Notes: generated by a model from the letters alone, not told the origin. Positions 1 through 10,633 are shown, counted from the first letter of the stretch. The stretch: 64,000 bases of DNA from Tenacibaculum larymnensis (GCF_028829235.1 NZ_JAIWJY010000002.1:248001-312000); one strand, 5' to 3'. Translations and numbers: made by a program.

Positions 1-268
1 TTACAGCATGCTCGTTAGAAGAGGCAGTGAAGATAAAAATAGGTTTTTTTGGTAAGGTTATTTTTTCAATAATATCAAATCCTGTCATATTATTAATCTT
101 TGTGTCAAGATAGACAACATCAGGGGATAAATTATTTATTTTTTTTATAGCGTCCAAACCACTGGAACATTCACCAACAATTTCTACGAAATTATAGTCA
201 CTCACTAATTTTTTAAATCTAGATCGAGCAGCTTTTTCGTTGTCAACGATTAGAATTGATATTTTCAT
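1..268 (-). CDS. LytTR-type response regulator, N-terminal receiver part (runs off left edge)
   Basis: Only the first 89 codons are present; the gene continues beyond base 1. The translation begins MKISILIVDNEKAARSRF, a response-regulator receiver domain. D9 and E11 form the acidic pocket (DNE instead of the usual DDE or EDE), D55 in VVYLDTKINNMTGF is the predicted phospho-acceptor and T81 in FIFTAS is the switch residue. The sequence style (NEKAARSRFKKL) is that of LytTR/AlgR regulators, whose DNA-binding domain would lie outside the window, so the family assignment is an inference. The gene is divergent from the SusC/SusD pair at 664, but nothing shows that it controls that pair. Confidence 0.75.
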   Translation of the reverse strand, partial: MKISILIVDNEKAARSRFKKLVSDYNFVEIVGECSSGLDAIKKINNLSPDVVYLDTKINNMTGFDIIEKITLPKKPIFIFTASSNEHAV

Positions 269-663
269 ATACATTTTGTTTTCTTGTAGCTATAACAGCT
301 TAAACTAGGGGCTACCCTAATTTTTAATTTATTAAAGTTTAGTTAAATGAATATTAAAACTTTAATTATTTGTTAAAGCTTATAGTCTGATTATAATTAG
401 TAAATAGAAGGGGGATTTACTTATTATTTAAATAAAAACGAGCCACAAAAATAAAGAAGAACCTTTCTAAAATTCAATTAAAATAAGAGGTTTTAAAAAA
501 AATTAACACTAATTAACATTTGGTTGTTTTTTGGGGTTTTGTTGCTGACTTCTTAAAAATGTTTTTTCACATCAAATTAAAGGGTGTTAGCTTCAAATGG
601 GTGTTAACAAAAACTTATAGCCTTTAGATTTACAACTGTTAATTAATAAAAATTTAATAATTT
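269..663. other. Divergent intergenic region before the first SusC gene
   Basis: 395 bases without a gene between the response regulator and SusC. It is very AT-rich. A possible -7 element is TAGATTTA at 625-632 with TTA at 604-606 in the -33 position, both one base off consensus. I see no clear repeat, RNA gene or terminator. Confidence 0.5.
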
Positions 664-3600
664 ATGAATCTACATTTTAAAAATGTGATCTGTGTATTGT
701 TCTTTTTTAGCTTTATGTTAAAAATGAACGCGCAGGAGAAAAAAATCACTGGTGTGGTGTCTGATAGTGCAGGACCTTTACCTGGTGTAAATGTAATTTT
801 AAAGGGTACGACCATAGGTACTGAAACAGACTTTGATGGTAAGTATTCATTAAAAGCAAAGACAGGAGATGTTTTAGTTTTTAGTTTCGTTGGAATGCAA
901 GTTACTGAAAGAGTTGTGGGAGCAGCTTCAGAACTAAATATTTTGATGAAAGAGGACACTAACATATTGGACGAAATAGTAGTTGTTGGTTATGGAACAA
1001 CTACAAAACAATCTTTTACGGGAACAGCTAAAGTTGTAAAGACTGAAGATTTAGAGGCAAAAAGTGTATCTAACGTTTCTCAAGCATTAGCTGGAGAGGT
1101 GGCAGGTGTTAATGTAATCAATACATCTGGTCAACCAGGAACTGTAGCGACTATTCGTATTAGAGGTTTTGGCTCGGTTAATGGAAATAGAGATCCTTTA
1201 TATGTAGTAGATGGAGTACCTTTTTCAGGTTCAATAAACTCTATTAACCCATCAGATATAGCATCTACTACTGTATTGAAAGATGCTTCTGCAACTGCTA
1301 TTTATGGTTCTAGAGGAGCAAATGGTGTAATTATGATTACAACAAAGGCTGGTAGATCAGGAGATACATCTGTAGAAATTGATTTAAAAACAGGTGTTAA
1401 CTTTCAGTTTTTACCGAGGTATGATGTGATTAAATCACCAGATGAATATTTAGAGTTATCATGGCATGCAATGGCTAATAGAGGTTTAGATATTGATCCT
1501 ACTACAGATGCAGTAGCTTTTGCTAATGCAAATTTATTTTCAGATGGAATAGGAGTACTTCCAGCTTTTAATTATTTCAATACAACAGATGTATCTCAAA
1601 TTATAGATCCACTTACAGGTAAAGTTAGACCAGGTTTATCAAGAAAGTATACTCCAGAAAGCTGGAGTGATTATGCCTTTCAACCTTCTGTTAGAACTGA
1701 AGCTAACATAAAAATGAGTGGAGGAAATGATAAAACTAAATATTTTAGTTCTTTTGGGTATTTAGATGATAAAGGTTACTCTGTAAATTCTGGATATAAA
1801 AGATATGCTGCAAGGTTAAATTTAACACATAAGCCTGCAGATTGGTTAACTGCTAAAGCTAATGTAGGTTATACTTTAAGTAAAAGTATTCAAAATGGAC
1901 AGTCTGAAGATTCTGGAAGTATTTTCTGGTACGCAGATAACATCCCTTCTATTTATCCTTTGTTTAAACGTGATGCTAATGGAAATTTTATTGAAGATTC
2001 AAAATATGGAGGTAATCAATTTGATTATAGAGACAGAGGTTTTGGTGGTGGTACTAATGCTATTGGTGATGCGATGTACAATAATGTAGGAGCAGAACGT
2101 CACTCTTTAAATGGAAACTTCTCTTTTAAAGTAGATATTGCTGAAGGTTTAGAGTTTGAAACTCAGTATGGTGCTCAACATTATAGTAGGATTTATAATA
2201 ACGTACAAAATCCTTTTTATGGTTTTGCTAAAGAACAGGGTGGTACACTTTATCAAACGAAGTCAAGTGCTTTAACACAGAACTTTTTAAATATTTTTAG
2301 ATATAATAAATCATTTGGAGATCATAATATTTCAGCATTAGCAGCTCATGAAACTAATCAGAGAGAGTATGAGATAAGTACATTAAGTAAAAATACTATA
2401 GTTAATTTACAAAATGGAATTACAGATGCGAATAACTATATAAATGTATCTTCTCCACCAACAGGATACAAAACAAAAACAGCTTTAGAAAGTTATTTTG
2501 GTCAAGTCTCTTATAATTATCTAAGAAAATATTATTTATCAGGAGCTATTCGTAGAGATGGTTCATCTAGGTTTTTCCAGAAAAAATGGGGTACATTTGG
2601 TTCTGTAGGAGCTTCATGGGTAATGTCTGAGGAAAATTTTATGAATAATGTTGAGTTCGTTAATTTCTTAAAGTTAAAAGCGAGTTATGGTATTTTAGGA
2701 GATCAAGCAGGTGTTGATATTTATTCAGGTCAAGATACTTATACAATTGGTAACTTAGGAGGAGAAATTTCTTTACGTCCAAATGCAATTCAAAACCCTA
2801 ACTTAACTTGGGAAACATCAAAAATGTTTCAAACTGGTTTAGAGTTTACATTGTTTAACAACATTATAGATGGTTCTGTAGACTACTACATTAAAAATAC
2901 TGAAGATTTAATTTTTGAAACTAGATTAGCTCCATCTACAGGTAATGCTATTTTAGATGTAAATGACGGTAAATTAAGAAACTCAGGTTTAGAGTTTGAT
3001 GTTACTGCTCATTTAGTAGAAAAGGAAAGCTTTAAATTAGATTTTGGAGTTAATGGTGAAATGTATGATAATGAGTTAACACAAATGCCAATAGACCCAG
3101 CTAATAATGAGAGAAAACTATTAGATATTTCAGATGCTTATGGTAGAGCTAAAGGTAGAGGTATTTACGATTTTTATATGAGAGAATGGGCTGGGGTTGA
3201 TTCTCAAACAGGTAATCCTTTATGGACACAATATTATCATGATGCGAATAATAATGGAGTTGTAGATAGTGGTGAGGGTATCGGAAGTTTATATGAGTAT
3301 AAAGCATTAAACCCTGACAAATCTATAAGTAAAACTACAACTAGCAAATATAGTGATGCTACTCAAAAGTATATAAACAAGTCTATTATTCCATCAATTA
3401 GAGGGGCGTTTAGATTCAATGCTAAATATCATGATTTTACACTTAGTACATTGTTTGGTTACAGTTTAGGGGGGTATTCTTATGATTATACATATGCAGG
3501 TTTAATGGATAATGACCAAGTAGGAGCAAATAACTGGCATACAGATATTAGAAATAGCTGGAAAAACCCAGGTGACATTACAGATGTTCCAAGGTTAATT

Positions 3601-3879
3601 AGTGATAGAAATGTACAAGTAAATTCACGTTCTTCAAGATTTATAACATCTACAGATTATTTATCTTTAAGTAATGTTAGATTAGGGTATACAATTCCTT
3701 CTAACTTAATAGAAAAATCTGGAGTTAAGTCATTAAACTTTTGGGTATCTGGAGACAATTTATTTTTATTAAGTGCAAGAGATGGTTTTAACCCAACTAC
3801 ATCAGAAACTGGTTCTTCAGATGTATATCGTTATCAACCATTAACTACCATAACTTTTGGAGTAAGAGCTAAATTTTAA
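664..3879 (+). CDS. SusC/RagA-family TonB-dependent outer-membrane transporter
   Basis: 1071 residues. It is an outer-membrane beta-barrel importing an oligomeric nutrient with TonB energy. A signal peptide spans residues 1-23 (cleavage after MNA, before QEKK). Next comes a carboxypeptidase-regulatory-like domain (about 27-100) containing GVNVILKGT and ETDFDGKYSL. The plug follows with the SusC hallmarks DPLYVVDGVPF and VLKDASATAIYGSRGANGVI, and the barrel ends in an aromatic residue (RAKF). The SusD lipoprotein gene starts 11 bases downstream, so the two are one operon. No glycosidase, sulfatase or peptidase is adjacent, so the substrate cannot be read from context. Confidence 0.95.
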   Translation: MNLHFKNVICVLFFFSFMLKMNAQEKKITGVVSDSAGPLPGVNVILKGTTIGTETDFDGKYSLKAKTGDVLVFSFVGMQVTERVVGAASELNILMKEDTNILDEIVVVGYGTTTKQSFTGTAKVVKTEDLEAKSVSNVSQALAGEVAGVNVINTSGQPGTVATIRIRGFGSVNGNRDPLYVVDGVPFSGSINSINPSDIASTTVLKDASATAIYGSRGANGVIMITTKAGRSGDTSVEIDLKTGVNFQFLPRYDVIKSPDEYLELSWHAMANRGLDIDPTTDAVAFANANLFSDGIGVLPAFNYFNTTDVSQIIDPLTGKVRPGLSRKYTPESWSDYAFQPSVRTEANIKMSGGNDKTKYFSSFGYLDDKGYSVNSGYKRYAARLNLTHKPADWLTAKANVGYTLSKSIQNGQSEDSGSIFWYADNIPSIYPLFKRDANGNFIEDSKYGGNQFDYRDRGFGGGTNAIGDAMYNNVGAERHSLNGNFSFKVDIAEGLEFETQYGAQHYSRIYNNVQNPFYGFAKEQGGTLYQTKSSALTQNFLNIFRYNKSFGDHNISALAAHETNQREYEISTLSKNTIVNLQNGITDANNYINVSSPPTGYKTKTALESYFGQVSYNYLRKYYLSGAIRRDGSSRFFQKKWGTFGSVGASWVMSEENFMNNVEFVNFLKLKASYGILGDQAGVDIYSGQDTYTIGNLGGEISLRPNAIQNPNLTWETSKMFQTGLEFTLFNNIIDGSVDYYIKNTEDLIFETRLAPSTGNAILDVNDGKLRNSGLEFDVTAHLVEKESFKLDFGVNGEMYDNELTQMPIDPANNERKLLDISDAYGRAKGRGIYDFYMREWAGVDSQTGNPLWTQYYHDANNNGVVDSGEGIGSLYEYKALNPDKSISKTTTSKYSDATQKYINKSIIPSIRGAFRFNAKYHDFTLSTLFGYSLGGYSYDYTYAGLMDNDQVGANNWHTDIRNSWKNPGDITDVPRLISDRNVQVNSRSSRFITSTDYLSLSNVRLGYTIPSNLIEKSGVKSLNFWVSGDNLFLLSARDGFNPTTSETGSSDVYRYQPLTTITFGVRAKF

Positions 3880-3890
3880 ATAAAAGAAAT

Positions 3891-5384
3891 ATGATACTAA
3901 AAAAATATATAAAATCAATTGCTATAACAGCTTTAGCCTTTACAATATCTAGCTGTGGCGACGATCTTTTAATAGAAACACCAACAGAAAATGTTTCTGT
4001 AGAAGATGTTGGAGAAACAGGAGAGATATATCCCGAAATATTAGAGGGAGCACTCAGAGGTGTATATGAAACTATGTTTCAAACAGAAACTGGAGGTACT
4101 GATGCTCATGAAGATTATGGGCAGAAAGGATATGATGTAGTTTCTGATATGTTATCAGGTGACCTTGCTTTGGCTGCTAATGTATACAATAGGTATAGTG
4201 GTGTTGCTCAGTTACTAGCTACTGAAGACTTTACTTTTGATACTCCAAATTATATAGCATGGAGATATTACTACAGAATAATCAATAGTAGTAACCTTGT
4301 GATAAGGTCTTTAGGAGGGAATGATGCTGCTATCACTGATGCTAATAGAGCTGCAATGGGGCAAGCTAAAGCATTGAGAGCTTACGCGTATTTTTATTTA
4401 AGTCAATTGTATATTAAAGAGTATGAACCAAATTCTAAGGTTTTACCTATATATATAGTAGCAAATTCAAGTGCAAAAGAGCAAAGCACCACCGCTGAAG
4501 TTTATGAACAAATGATTAATGACTTAGAAGAAGCGGTAGTTTTACTAGATTCTTTTGACTCAAGTGCAAAATATCAAATTAATAAACAAGTAGCAGAAGG
4601 TTTATTAGCTTATGTATATGCAGCAAGAGGAGAATCTACAGATATTACAAGAGCAAGAGAGTTAGCAGAAAATGTTATTAAATCTGGTAAGTACCCTATT
4701 ACATCAAAAGCTAATGTAGTTGGAGGTTTCAATGATGTTTATACCAACCCAAGTTGGATGTGGGGAGTAGACCTTACTTTAGACAATGGTTTAGACCTAA
4801 TATCATGGTGGGGGCAAATGGATTACTATACCTTTAGCTACCAGTCTTTTGGTGACAAAAAACAAATAGATAAAGGTTTATATGATGTGATTAAAGAAAA
4901 TGATGTAAGAAAAACCCAATTTGATAATGACCCTGCATCTGGTAGCTATTTAATGCCAATTAATAAATTTTATGATGCTAACAAACAATTTAGAGGTCAG
5001 AGAAATATTGAGGCAGATTATATTTATATGAGAGTTGACGAAATGTATCTTTTATCAGCTGAAATGGCAGCAAAAGAAGGCTTAGAAGCCGATGCTAAAA
5101 ATCGTTTGAAAGATATATTAGCTCAAAGATTTGACAATGCAGCTGATTATGCATACATAGATGCGCTATCTGGTCAAGATCTTTTAGATGAAATTTATTT
5201 ACAAACTCGTATAGAATTATGGGGAGAAGGTAAAAGCTATTTAGCTTTAAAGCGTAATAAAGAAACATTAATAAGAGGAGAAAACCACGTGTATTTAGCA
5301 GGTGAATCGATTAAGTATAATGATAATAGAATTACCTTAGAAATTCCACAATCTGAAGTTCAGAATAATCCATTTATAAATTAA
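3891..5384 (+). CDS. SusD/RagB-family nutrient-binding outer-membrane lipoprotein
   Basis: 497 residues. It is the surface lipoprotein that caps the SusC channel and captures substrate. The lipoprotein signal ends at Cys22 (LAFTISSCGDD). The SusD helical/TPR fold is indicated by ALRAYAYFYLSQLY in the middle and by the C-terminal pattern YIYMRVDEMYLLSAE followed by IELWGEGKSYLALKR, typical of the RagB/SusD family. The start is 11 bases after the SusC stop. A strong terminator hairpin follows at 5439. The ligand is unknown. Confidence 0.94.
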   Translation: MILKKYIKSIAITALAFTISSCGDDLLIETPTENVSVEDVGETGEIYPEILEGALRGVYETMFQTETGGTDAHEDYGQKGYDVVSDMLSGDLALAANVYNRYSGVAQLLATEDFTFDTPNYIAWRYYYRIINSSNLVIRSLGGNDAAITDANRAAMGQAKALRAYAYFYLSQLYIKEYEPNSKVLPIYIVANSSAKEQSTTAEVYEQMINDLEEAVVLLDSFDSSAKYQINKQVAEGLLAYVYAARGESTDITRARELAENVIKSGKYPITSKANVVGGFNDVYTNPSWMWGVDLTLDNGLDLISWWGQMDYYTFSYQSFGDKKQIDKGLYDVIKENDVRKTQFDNDPASGSYLMPINKFYDANKQFRGQRNIEADYIYMRVDEMYLLSAEMAAKEGLEADAKNRLKDILAQRFDNAADYAYIDALSGQDLLDEIYLQTRIELWGEGKSYLALKRNKETLIRGENHVYLAGESIKYNDNRITLEIPQSEVQNNPFIN

Positions 5385-5438
5385 TTTCTTTAGGGAAAAC
5401 AATTTTTTCTTACAAGAATAGACATTCCCCTAAAAAAG

Positions 5439-5469
5439 AAAGGGCTGAGTTTTAAAACTCAGCCCTTTT
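5439..5469 (+). terminator. Rho-independent terminator after the first SusC/SusD pair
   Basis: A perfect 30-base palindrome at 5439-5468 (AAAGGGCTGAGTTTT and its complement) ending in TTTT. It lies 55 bases after the SusD stop. Confidence 0.85.
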
Positions 5470-5573
5470 CATATTAAAGAAATTGTTTTTCAATTCAAAA
5501 AAAAGGTAGTTCAAATCAAAGTTATAAAAACGAAGAGTTAAGCTTAATACATTTGTGCTAACTTATACCAACT

Positions 5574-5640
5574 TTGTTTTCATTGGTGTAATTATTTGAA
5601 TTAATTATAAAGTCAGGGAGTCATTAACCTTGACTTTTTT
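5574..5640 (+). repeat. Copy A of a 3' element shared by both SusC/SusD pairs, ending in a terminator
   Basis: About 67 bases nearly identical to 10673-10740. A conserved A/T-rich lead (TTATTTGAATTAATTATAA) is followed by a hairpin. Its stem is AAAGTCAGGG (5609-5618) with CCTTGACTTT (5628-5637), including one G-U pair, its loop is AGTCATTAA, and a T-run follows. In copy B the loop is unchanged, and a T-A stem pair here is C-G there. Confidence 0.8.
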
Positions 5641-5841
5641 CTTTTTTAAGCACCAGTTATTGTTTAGTTAATTGTTTTTTTGTTGTTTTTTAGTGCTTTT
5701 AATGTTTTTTTGTTAATTATTTAACTTTTTATATGTTAAAATAGTTGTTTTCTAGTGTTTGTTTTAATGTTTTGTTAATTTTATAAGATGTCAATTTTAA
5801 GGCTCTTGTTATAAGAGTTTTAAGTCTAAAAGATTTAATTT

Positions 5842-8800
5842 ATGAAATTAAAAAACTACCTATTGCTAATGTTCATACTTATAAGTATGTCAATTTTAGC
5901 ACAAGAAAAAACGGTTACTGGAACTGTAACCGACCAAACGGGGGCATTGCCAGGTGTTAGTATTGTTATTAAAGGTACTGATCGAGGTGTTGAAACAGAT
6001 TTTGATGGTAAATATACCATAAAAGTAAATCAAGGAGATATACTTGTTTTTAGTTTTGTGGGGCTCAAAACTGTTGAAAGAATAGTTGGAGCTATTTCTG
6101 TTTTAAATATTAAAATGGAGGAAGATGCTAACTTGTTAGATGAAGTAGTAGTTGTAGCTTATGGTACGACGACTAAAGAAGCATTTACAGGTTCAGCAAG
6201 TGTTTTAGGAGTTAAAGATTTAGCTACACGTAATGTAACATCACCTATCGCAGCTATTGAAGGTCGTGCAACTGGAGTTCAATTCACATCATCATCAGGC
6301 CCAGGAGCATCACCGGATATTGTAATTCGTGGTGTAGGTACATTAAATGGAGATACTGATCCATTATTTATAGTTGATGGTATTCAATATGAAGGTGAGT
6401 TAAATACAATAAATCAAGAAGATATAGAGTCTTTTACTGTACTTAAAGATGCATCTTCTACATCATTATATGGTTCCAGAGCAGCTAATGGAGTTGTAAT
6501 TATTACGACCAAGAAAGGAAAAAAAGGAGAAGTAAAAGTCAATCTCACAGCTCAATCTGGAGTTGTAGCAAATGGAGTCCGCACATACGATCAGGTGTCA
6601 CCTGGTCAGTACTATGAGGTAATGTGGGAAGCTCTAAAAAACTCTAGTGCTGGAGGAGGAGATCCAGCATTTGCTAGTGCAAATATTTATAATCAATTAG
6701 GTTATAACCCATTTAATGTACCAAACGATGAAATTGTTGGAGCAAATGGTAGGTTAAATCCTAGTGCGAGAGTTATATATAAGAGCCTTGATTGGTTTGA
6801 TGAATTGCAGCAAACAGGCTTTAGAAATAATTATAATGTAGGTATATCAGCAGGAGGTGAAGATCATACAGTGTTTTTTTCAGCTTCATATTTGGATGAG
6901 GAGAGTTATGTAGTTACTTCAGGTTTTGAGCGTATAACAGCAAGATTGAATGCTGATTTTGATGTGAGTGAAAGTATAAAAATAGGAGGAAGTGCTAATA
7001 TTGCGCTTACAGAAGCAAGAGGACCAAGTTCTGCAGGAACAGGAAGCATTGTAAATCCATTTAGTTTTGCATTAGGTATGGGGTCAGTTTACCCAGTATA
7101 TGTAAATGATTTGCAAGGGAACATTGTAAGAGACGAATTTGGAAATCCAGTTTTTGACTCAGGTGAAGGTTTTCCGGAGTATAATATAGGTTCCAGACCA
7201 ACTAACCAAGGACGTCACGCACTTCAAGAATTGTTACTTAATAATGAAAGCGATAAGGACAATACTTATGGATTTAGGTTTTATGGAGATATAAAGCTTT
7301 TAGAAGGGCTTAACTTAAAAGTAACTTACGGTAGAGATATTAATGAATTATTTGAAAGAGAATATGAAAATGCAATTATTGGTGATGCTCAACCAGATGG
7401 AAGACTGAGTGAAGATAGAGGAAGAAGAGAAGTAGAAAACTTTAATCAAATTTTAACTTATGTTAAAAGTTTTGGTAGTCACAATTTAGACTTACTTGCA
7501 GGACATGAGAGCTTTGAAAGGTCTATTTCTAATATTGAAGGACTTGCTACAATACAAGCAGCTAATGGAATTTTTGAATTTGCTAATTTTTCAAATATTG
7601 TAGATTTGGATGGAGCAACTTTTGATAAGGCAATTGAAGGATACTTTTTTAGAGCTAACTACAATTATGATAATAAATATTATCTAAGCGGTTCTGTTCG
7701 ACGTGATGGATCTTCTGTGTTTGATATGGATAAAAGATGGGGTACTTTTTATTCCGTAGGAGCTTCTTGGCGTATCGACCAAGAAAGTTTTATGAAAGAT
7801 GTCTCTTTCATAAATGGATTAAAATTAAGAGCATCTTACGGGGAAGTAGGAAATGATGATTTGCTAGATTCTTATCTTTCACAAGCTCGATTTTCAATTA
7901 CATCCAATGCAGCTAATCCAGCAATTATTTTTACAGATATAGGGAATGCGAATTTACAATGGGAGACCATAGAGAACTTTGATGTAGCACTAGAGTTTGC
8001 CTTGTTCGATAATTTTTTAGATGGTTCTATTGAATATTATAAGAAAAATTCAACAGATTTACTTTACCTCTTACCAATTGCGCCAAGTAATGGGTTAAAT
8101 GAAGTTCCAGTAAATGCAGGTGATATGTTTAACTCTGGTTGGGAGCTGGGCTTAACAACTCATCTTTTCAACAAAGAGAATTTTAAGTGGGATTTAACAC
8201 TACAGGCTTCTACATTTAAAAATGAGATAACAAAGTTACCAGACCCGTTTATAAATGGATCAAAACGTTGGGCTGAAGGTAGGTCAAGATTTGATTACTT
8301 TCTATTAAGAACTGCTGGTGTAGATCCTGATAATGGAGATCAGTTATTTTATATGTATGAGCAAGATGAAAATGGAGAAAGTGTTCCTGTCTTAGATGCG
8401 AATGGAAATCATGAAACAACAAATGATTGGCAGGATACAGAAAGAGCATATACAGGAGACTCTTCAGTACCTGATCTTTTAGGTTCAGTTTTAAGTAAGA
8501 TTACATACAAGGATATCACTTTTGATTTTTTAGTAACTTATGGTGTAGGAGGAAAAGTATTGGATAACGCATATTCATCAATGATGCATAGTGGTAGTTA
8601 TGGAAGGTCTTTACATCCAGATATATTGAATGCCTGGAAACAACCTGGAGATATAACAAATGTTCCAAGATTGGAAAACGGAAATCCTGATTTGGTTAGA
8701 ACTCAATCAGACAGGTTTTTAACTGATGCTTCTTTTTGGGCATTAAAAAATGTCAACATAGGTTATACATTAGATAAAAAGGTTGTTGAATCACTTAAAA

Positions 8801-8955
8801 TGGATAATATAAGATTCAATTTATCAGGAGAAAATTTATTCTTAAAAAGTAAGAGAAAAGGATTAGATCCTCAATATAATTTAGCAGGAACGCCATCTGG
8901 TGATGATTTCTCTCCTCCAAGAATTATTTCTTTTGGTATAAATGTTTCATTCTAA
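5842..8955 (+). CDS. SusC/RagA-family TonB-dependent outer-membrane transporter (second pair)
   Basis: 1037 residues. The signal peptide is cleaved after SMSILA (residue 20). A carboxypeptidase-regulatory-like domain follows (GTVTDQTGALPGVSIVIKGT, GVETDFDGKYTI). The plug has the SusC motifs DPLFIVDGIQYEG and FTVLKDASSTSLYGSRAANG, and the barrel ends GINVSF. It is clearly a paralogue of the transporter at 664 but diverged along the barrel, implying a different substrate. The partner SusD start is 13 bases after its stop. The preceding 190 bases are an unusually T-rich leader. Confidence 0.95.
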   Translation: MKLKNYLLLMFILISMSILAQEKTVTGTVTDQTGALPGVSIVIKGTDRGVETDFDGKYTIKVNQGDILVFSFVGLKTVERIVGAISVLNIKMEEDANLLDEVVVVAYGTTTKEAFTGSASVLGVKDLATRNVTSPIAAIEGRATGVQFTSSSGPGASPDIVIRGVGTLNGDTDPLFIVDGIQYEGELNTINQEDIESFTVLKDASSTSLYGSRAANGVVIITTKKGKKGEVKVNLTAQSGVVANGVRTYDQVSPGQYYEVMWEALKNSSAGGGDPAFASANIYNQLGYNPFNVPNDEIVGANGRLNPSARVIYKSLDWFDELQQTGFRNNYNVGISAGGEDHTVFFSASYLDEESYVVTSGFERITARLNADFDVSESIKIGGSANIALTEARGPSSAGTGSIVNPFSFALGMGSVYPVYVNDLQGNIVRDEFGNPVFDSGEGFPEYNIGSRPTNQGRHALQELLLNNESDKDNTYGFRFYGDIKLLEGLNLKVTYGRDINELFEREYENAIIGDAQPDGRLSEDRGRREVENFNQILTYVKSFGSHNLDLLAGHESFERSISNIEGLATIQAANGIFEFANFSNIVDLDGATFDKAIEGYFFRANYNYDNKYYLSGSVRRDGSSVFDMDKRWGTFYSVGASWRIDQESFMKDVSFINGLKLRASYGEVGNDDLLDSYLSQARFSITSNAANPAIIFTDIGNANLQWETIENFDVALEFALFDNFLDGSIEYYKKNSTDLLYLLPIAPSNGLNEVPVNAGDMFNSGWELGLTTHLFNKENFKWDLTLQASTFKNEITKLPDPFINGSKRWAEGRSRFDYFLLRTAGVDPDNGDQLFYMYEQDENGESVPVLDANGNHETTNDWQDTERAYTGDSSVPDLLGSVLSKITYKDITFDFLVTYGVGGKVLDNAYSSMMHSGSYGRSLHPDILNAWKQPGDITNVPRLENGNPDLVRTQSDRFLTDASFWALKNVNIGYTLDKKVVESLKMDNIRFNLSGENLFLKSKRKGLDPQYNLAGTPSGDDFSPPRIISFGINVSF

Positions 8956-8968
8956 AAAAAAAATCATT

Positions 8969-10633
8969 ATGTTAAATAAATTAAAATACTTATCAATAGC
9001 TGTTATACTTATTTCGATAACATCTTGTAAAGAAGACTTTCTTGAGAGAACTCCAACAGATGCTATTTCTGCATCTGATGCACTAGCGAACGAAACAAAT
9101 ATGCAGTTAGTACTGGATGGAGTGCATAGGGGCTTATACTCTCAGTCACAAACAATATTCCCAGGAGGAGACTCTCAAAGAGCAGGAAATCATTATTGGG
9201 TTCCATTAGGAGATAATTTATCTGGAGGATTAATTCATAGTGCTAATGCTAATAATTTAGGTTGGAGAACAGAAATGCAGTGGAATTCACATACACAACC
9301 AACATCACTTACGAATGAATTATTATGGTATCATCGATATAACATTATTTTACATGCAAACCTTTTGATTAATGGAATTTTAGAAGGGAACTTAACAGAA
9401 ACACCAACATTAAATTCAATTTTAGGGCAAGCTTATACATATAGAGCCTATGCATATTTATCTTTAGTACAACATTATGGTAGAGGGTATTTAATTGGTA
9501 ACCCTAGCACTGATCCAGGTGTACCTTTACTTTTTTCTTCAGAATCACCATTTACTAGCGAACCAAGATCAACAGTTGAAGAAATTTATAATCAAATAGG
9601 ACTAGATTTAGACGCTGCTATTAGTGCTTTTGAAAATGGAGCTACAAGACCATCAGGAGGACCAGAAGTAAAATCTCAGTTGAATATAGATGTAGCTTAT
9701 GGATTAAAAGCTAGATGGGCTCTTTCTAAAGGAGATTGGCAAACAGCTGCTGATGCTGCTGTGGCTGCACGTCAAAATTATCCGTTAATGAATGAATCAG
9801 AATGGAAGGCAGGGTTTAATTCAAATGATCTTACGGAAGTTATTTGGGGAAGTAATGTTATTCAAACAGAAACAACATTTTTCCGCTCATACTTTTATCT
9901 AGCTAGTAATACTTTTAATGGAAGTCAAATTAGAAATAATCCAAAAATAGCTGATAGAAGATTGGTTGATGCAATTCCTGATACAGATTATAGAAAAGAT
10001 GTATTCATAATTGACGCACCTAATACGAATTTTTCTGCGGCAAACAATGAAGGAGGGCTTGATTCAGATACTGGATTGCCAAGAGACCCTAATTATGCAA
10101 GTGATCTAGATGCATATAATGCCAGAAGAGCAGAAATAAATTCAGAGTATGGTATTACGAATAGTTTTAACCAACATCCTTATATGCATTTTAAATTGAA
10201 GAATAAGAATCCTGGATCTATTGATCCTGATGATATAATTTATATGCGTGCCTCAGAAATGTATTTAATTGAAGCTGAAGCAAAAGCAATGATGAATGAT
10301 ATTACAGGAGCACAAAATGCTTTAAAACCATTAGGTGAAGAGCGTGATAGTGCTTATGATGTAACAGTTTATAATACACAAGAATCTTTAATGGATCATA
10401 TTAAGTTTCAAAGAGGAGTAGAATTATGGGGAGAAGGGTTTGGATACACAGATAAAATCCGTTGGGATGAAGGGATAGATCATGGAGCTAATGGAGGTTC
10501 AGGTGCTTCAGCGGTACTTTATCAGGGAGCTTATCAGATAGAAAAACCTTCTTTAAATGATGATTGGATTTTTAAAATTCCTCAAGCAGAAATTAATGCA
10601 AATCCAAACATAACACCAAGTGATCAAAATTAA
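8969..10633 (+). CDS. SusD/RagB-family outer-membrane lipoprotein (second pair)
   Basis: 554 residues from the ATG at 8969. An in-frame ATG at 8942 overlaps the SusC coding end and would place a charged tail in front of the signal peptide, so I reject it. The lipobox is VILISITSC with Cys20. SusD features are AYTYRAYAYLSLVQHYGRGYL and the C-terminal IIYMRASEMYLIEAEAKA, then VELWGEGFGYTDKIRWDEG. With the upstream SusC it forms a complete pair. The 3' element carrying the terminator begins about 40 bases after the stop. Confidence 0.93.
   Translation: MLNKLKYLSIAVILISITSCKEDFLERTPTDAISASDALANETNMQLVLDGVHRGLYSQSQTIFPGGDSQRAGNHYWVPLGDNLSGGLIHSANANNLGWRTEMQWNSHTQPTSLTNELLWYHRYNIILHANLLINGILEGNLTETPTLNSILGQAYTYRAYAYLSLVQHYGRGYLIGNPSTDPGVPLLFSSESPFTSEPRSTVEEIYNQIGLDLDAAISAFENGATRPSGGPEVKSQLNIDVAYGLKARWALSKGDWQTAADAAVAARQNYPLMNESEWKAGFNSNDLTEVIWGSNVIQTETTFFRSYFYLASNTFNGSQIRNNPKIADRRLVDAIPDTDYRKDVFIIDAPNTNFSAANNEGGLDSDTGLPRDPNYASDLDAYNARRAEINSEYGITNSFNQHPYMHFKLKNKNPGSIDPDDIIYMRASEMYLIEAEAKAMMNDITGAQNALKPLGEERDSAYDVTVYNTQESLMDHIKFQRGVELWGEGFGYTDKIRWDEGIDHGANGGSGASAVLYQGAYQIEKPSLNDDWIFKIPQAEINANPNITPSDQN

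Larger units (their letters stand above)
5385..5841. other. Intergenic region between the two SusC/SusD pairs
   Basis: 457 bases. It holds the hairpin at 5439-5469, the shared 3' element at 5574-5640 and a T-rich leader of the second SusC gene. The leader contains a small hairpin CTCTT-GTTAT-AAGAG near 5803-5817. No TAnnTTTG promoter box is clear; TAATTTTA near 5777 is the nearest match. No coding sequence is visible. Confidence 0.5.

Noticed and set aside
654..965. Minus-strand frame of 103 codons over the start of the first SusC gene
   Set aside because: It is antisense to a strongly supported SusC coding start and shows no family pattern; shadow of the real gene.
8942..8968. Earlier ATG for the second SusD protein
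   Set aside because: It lies inside the SusC gene end and would place charged residues before the lipoprotein signal; the ATG at 8969 gives a normal lipobox.
664..10633. Polysaccharide utilisation locus
   Set aside because: The two SusC/SusD pairs have no adjacent glycosidase, lyase, sulfatase or sensor of the usual type, so the name would overstate the evidence.
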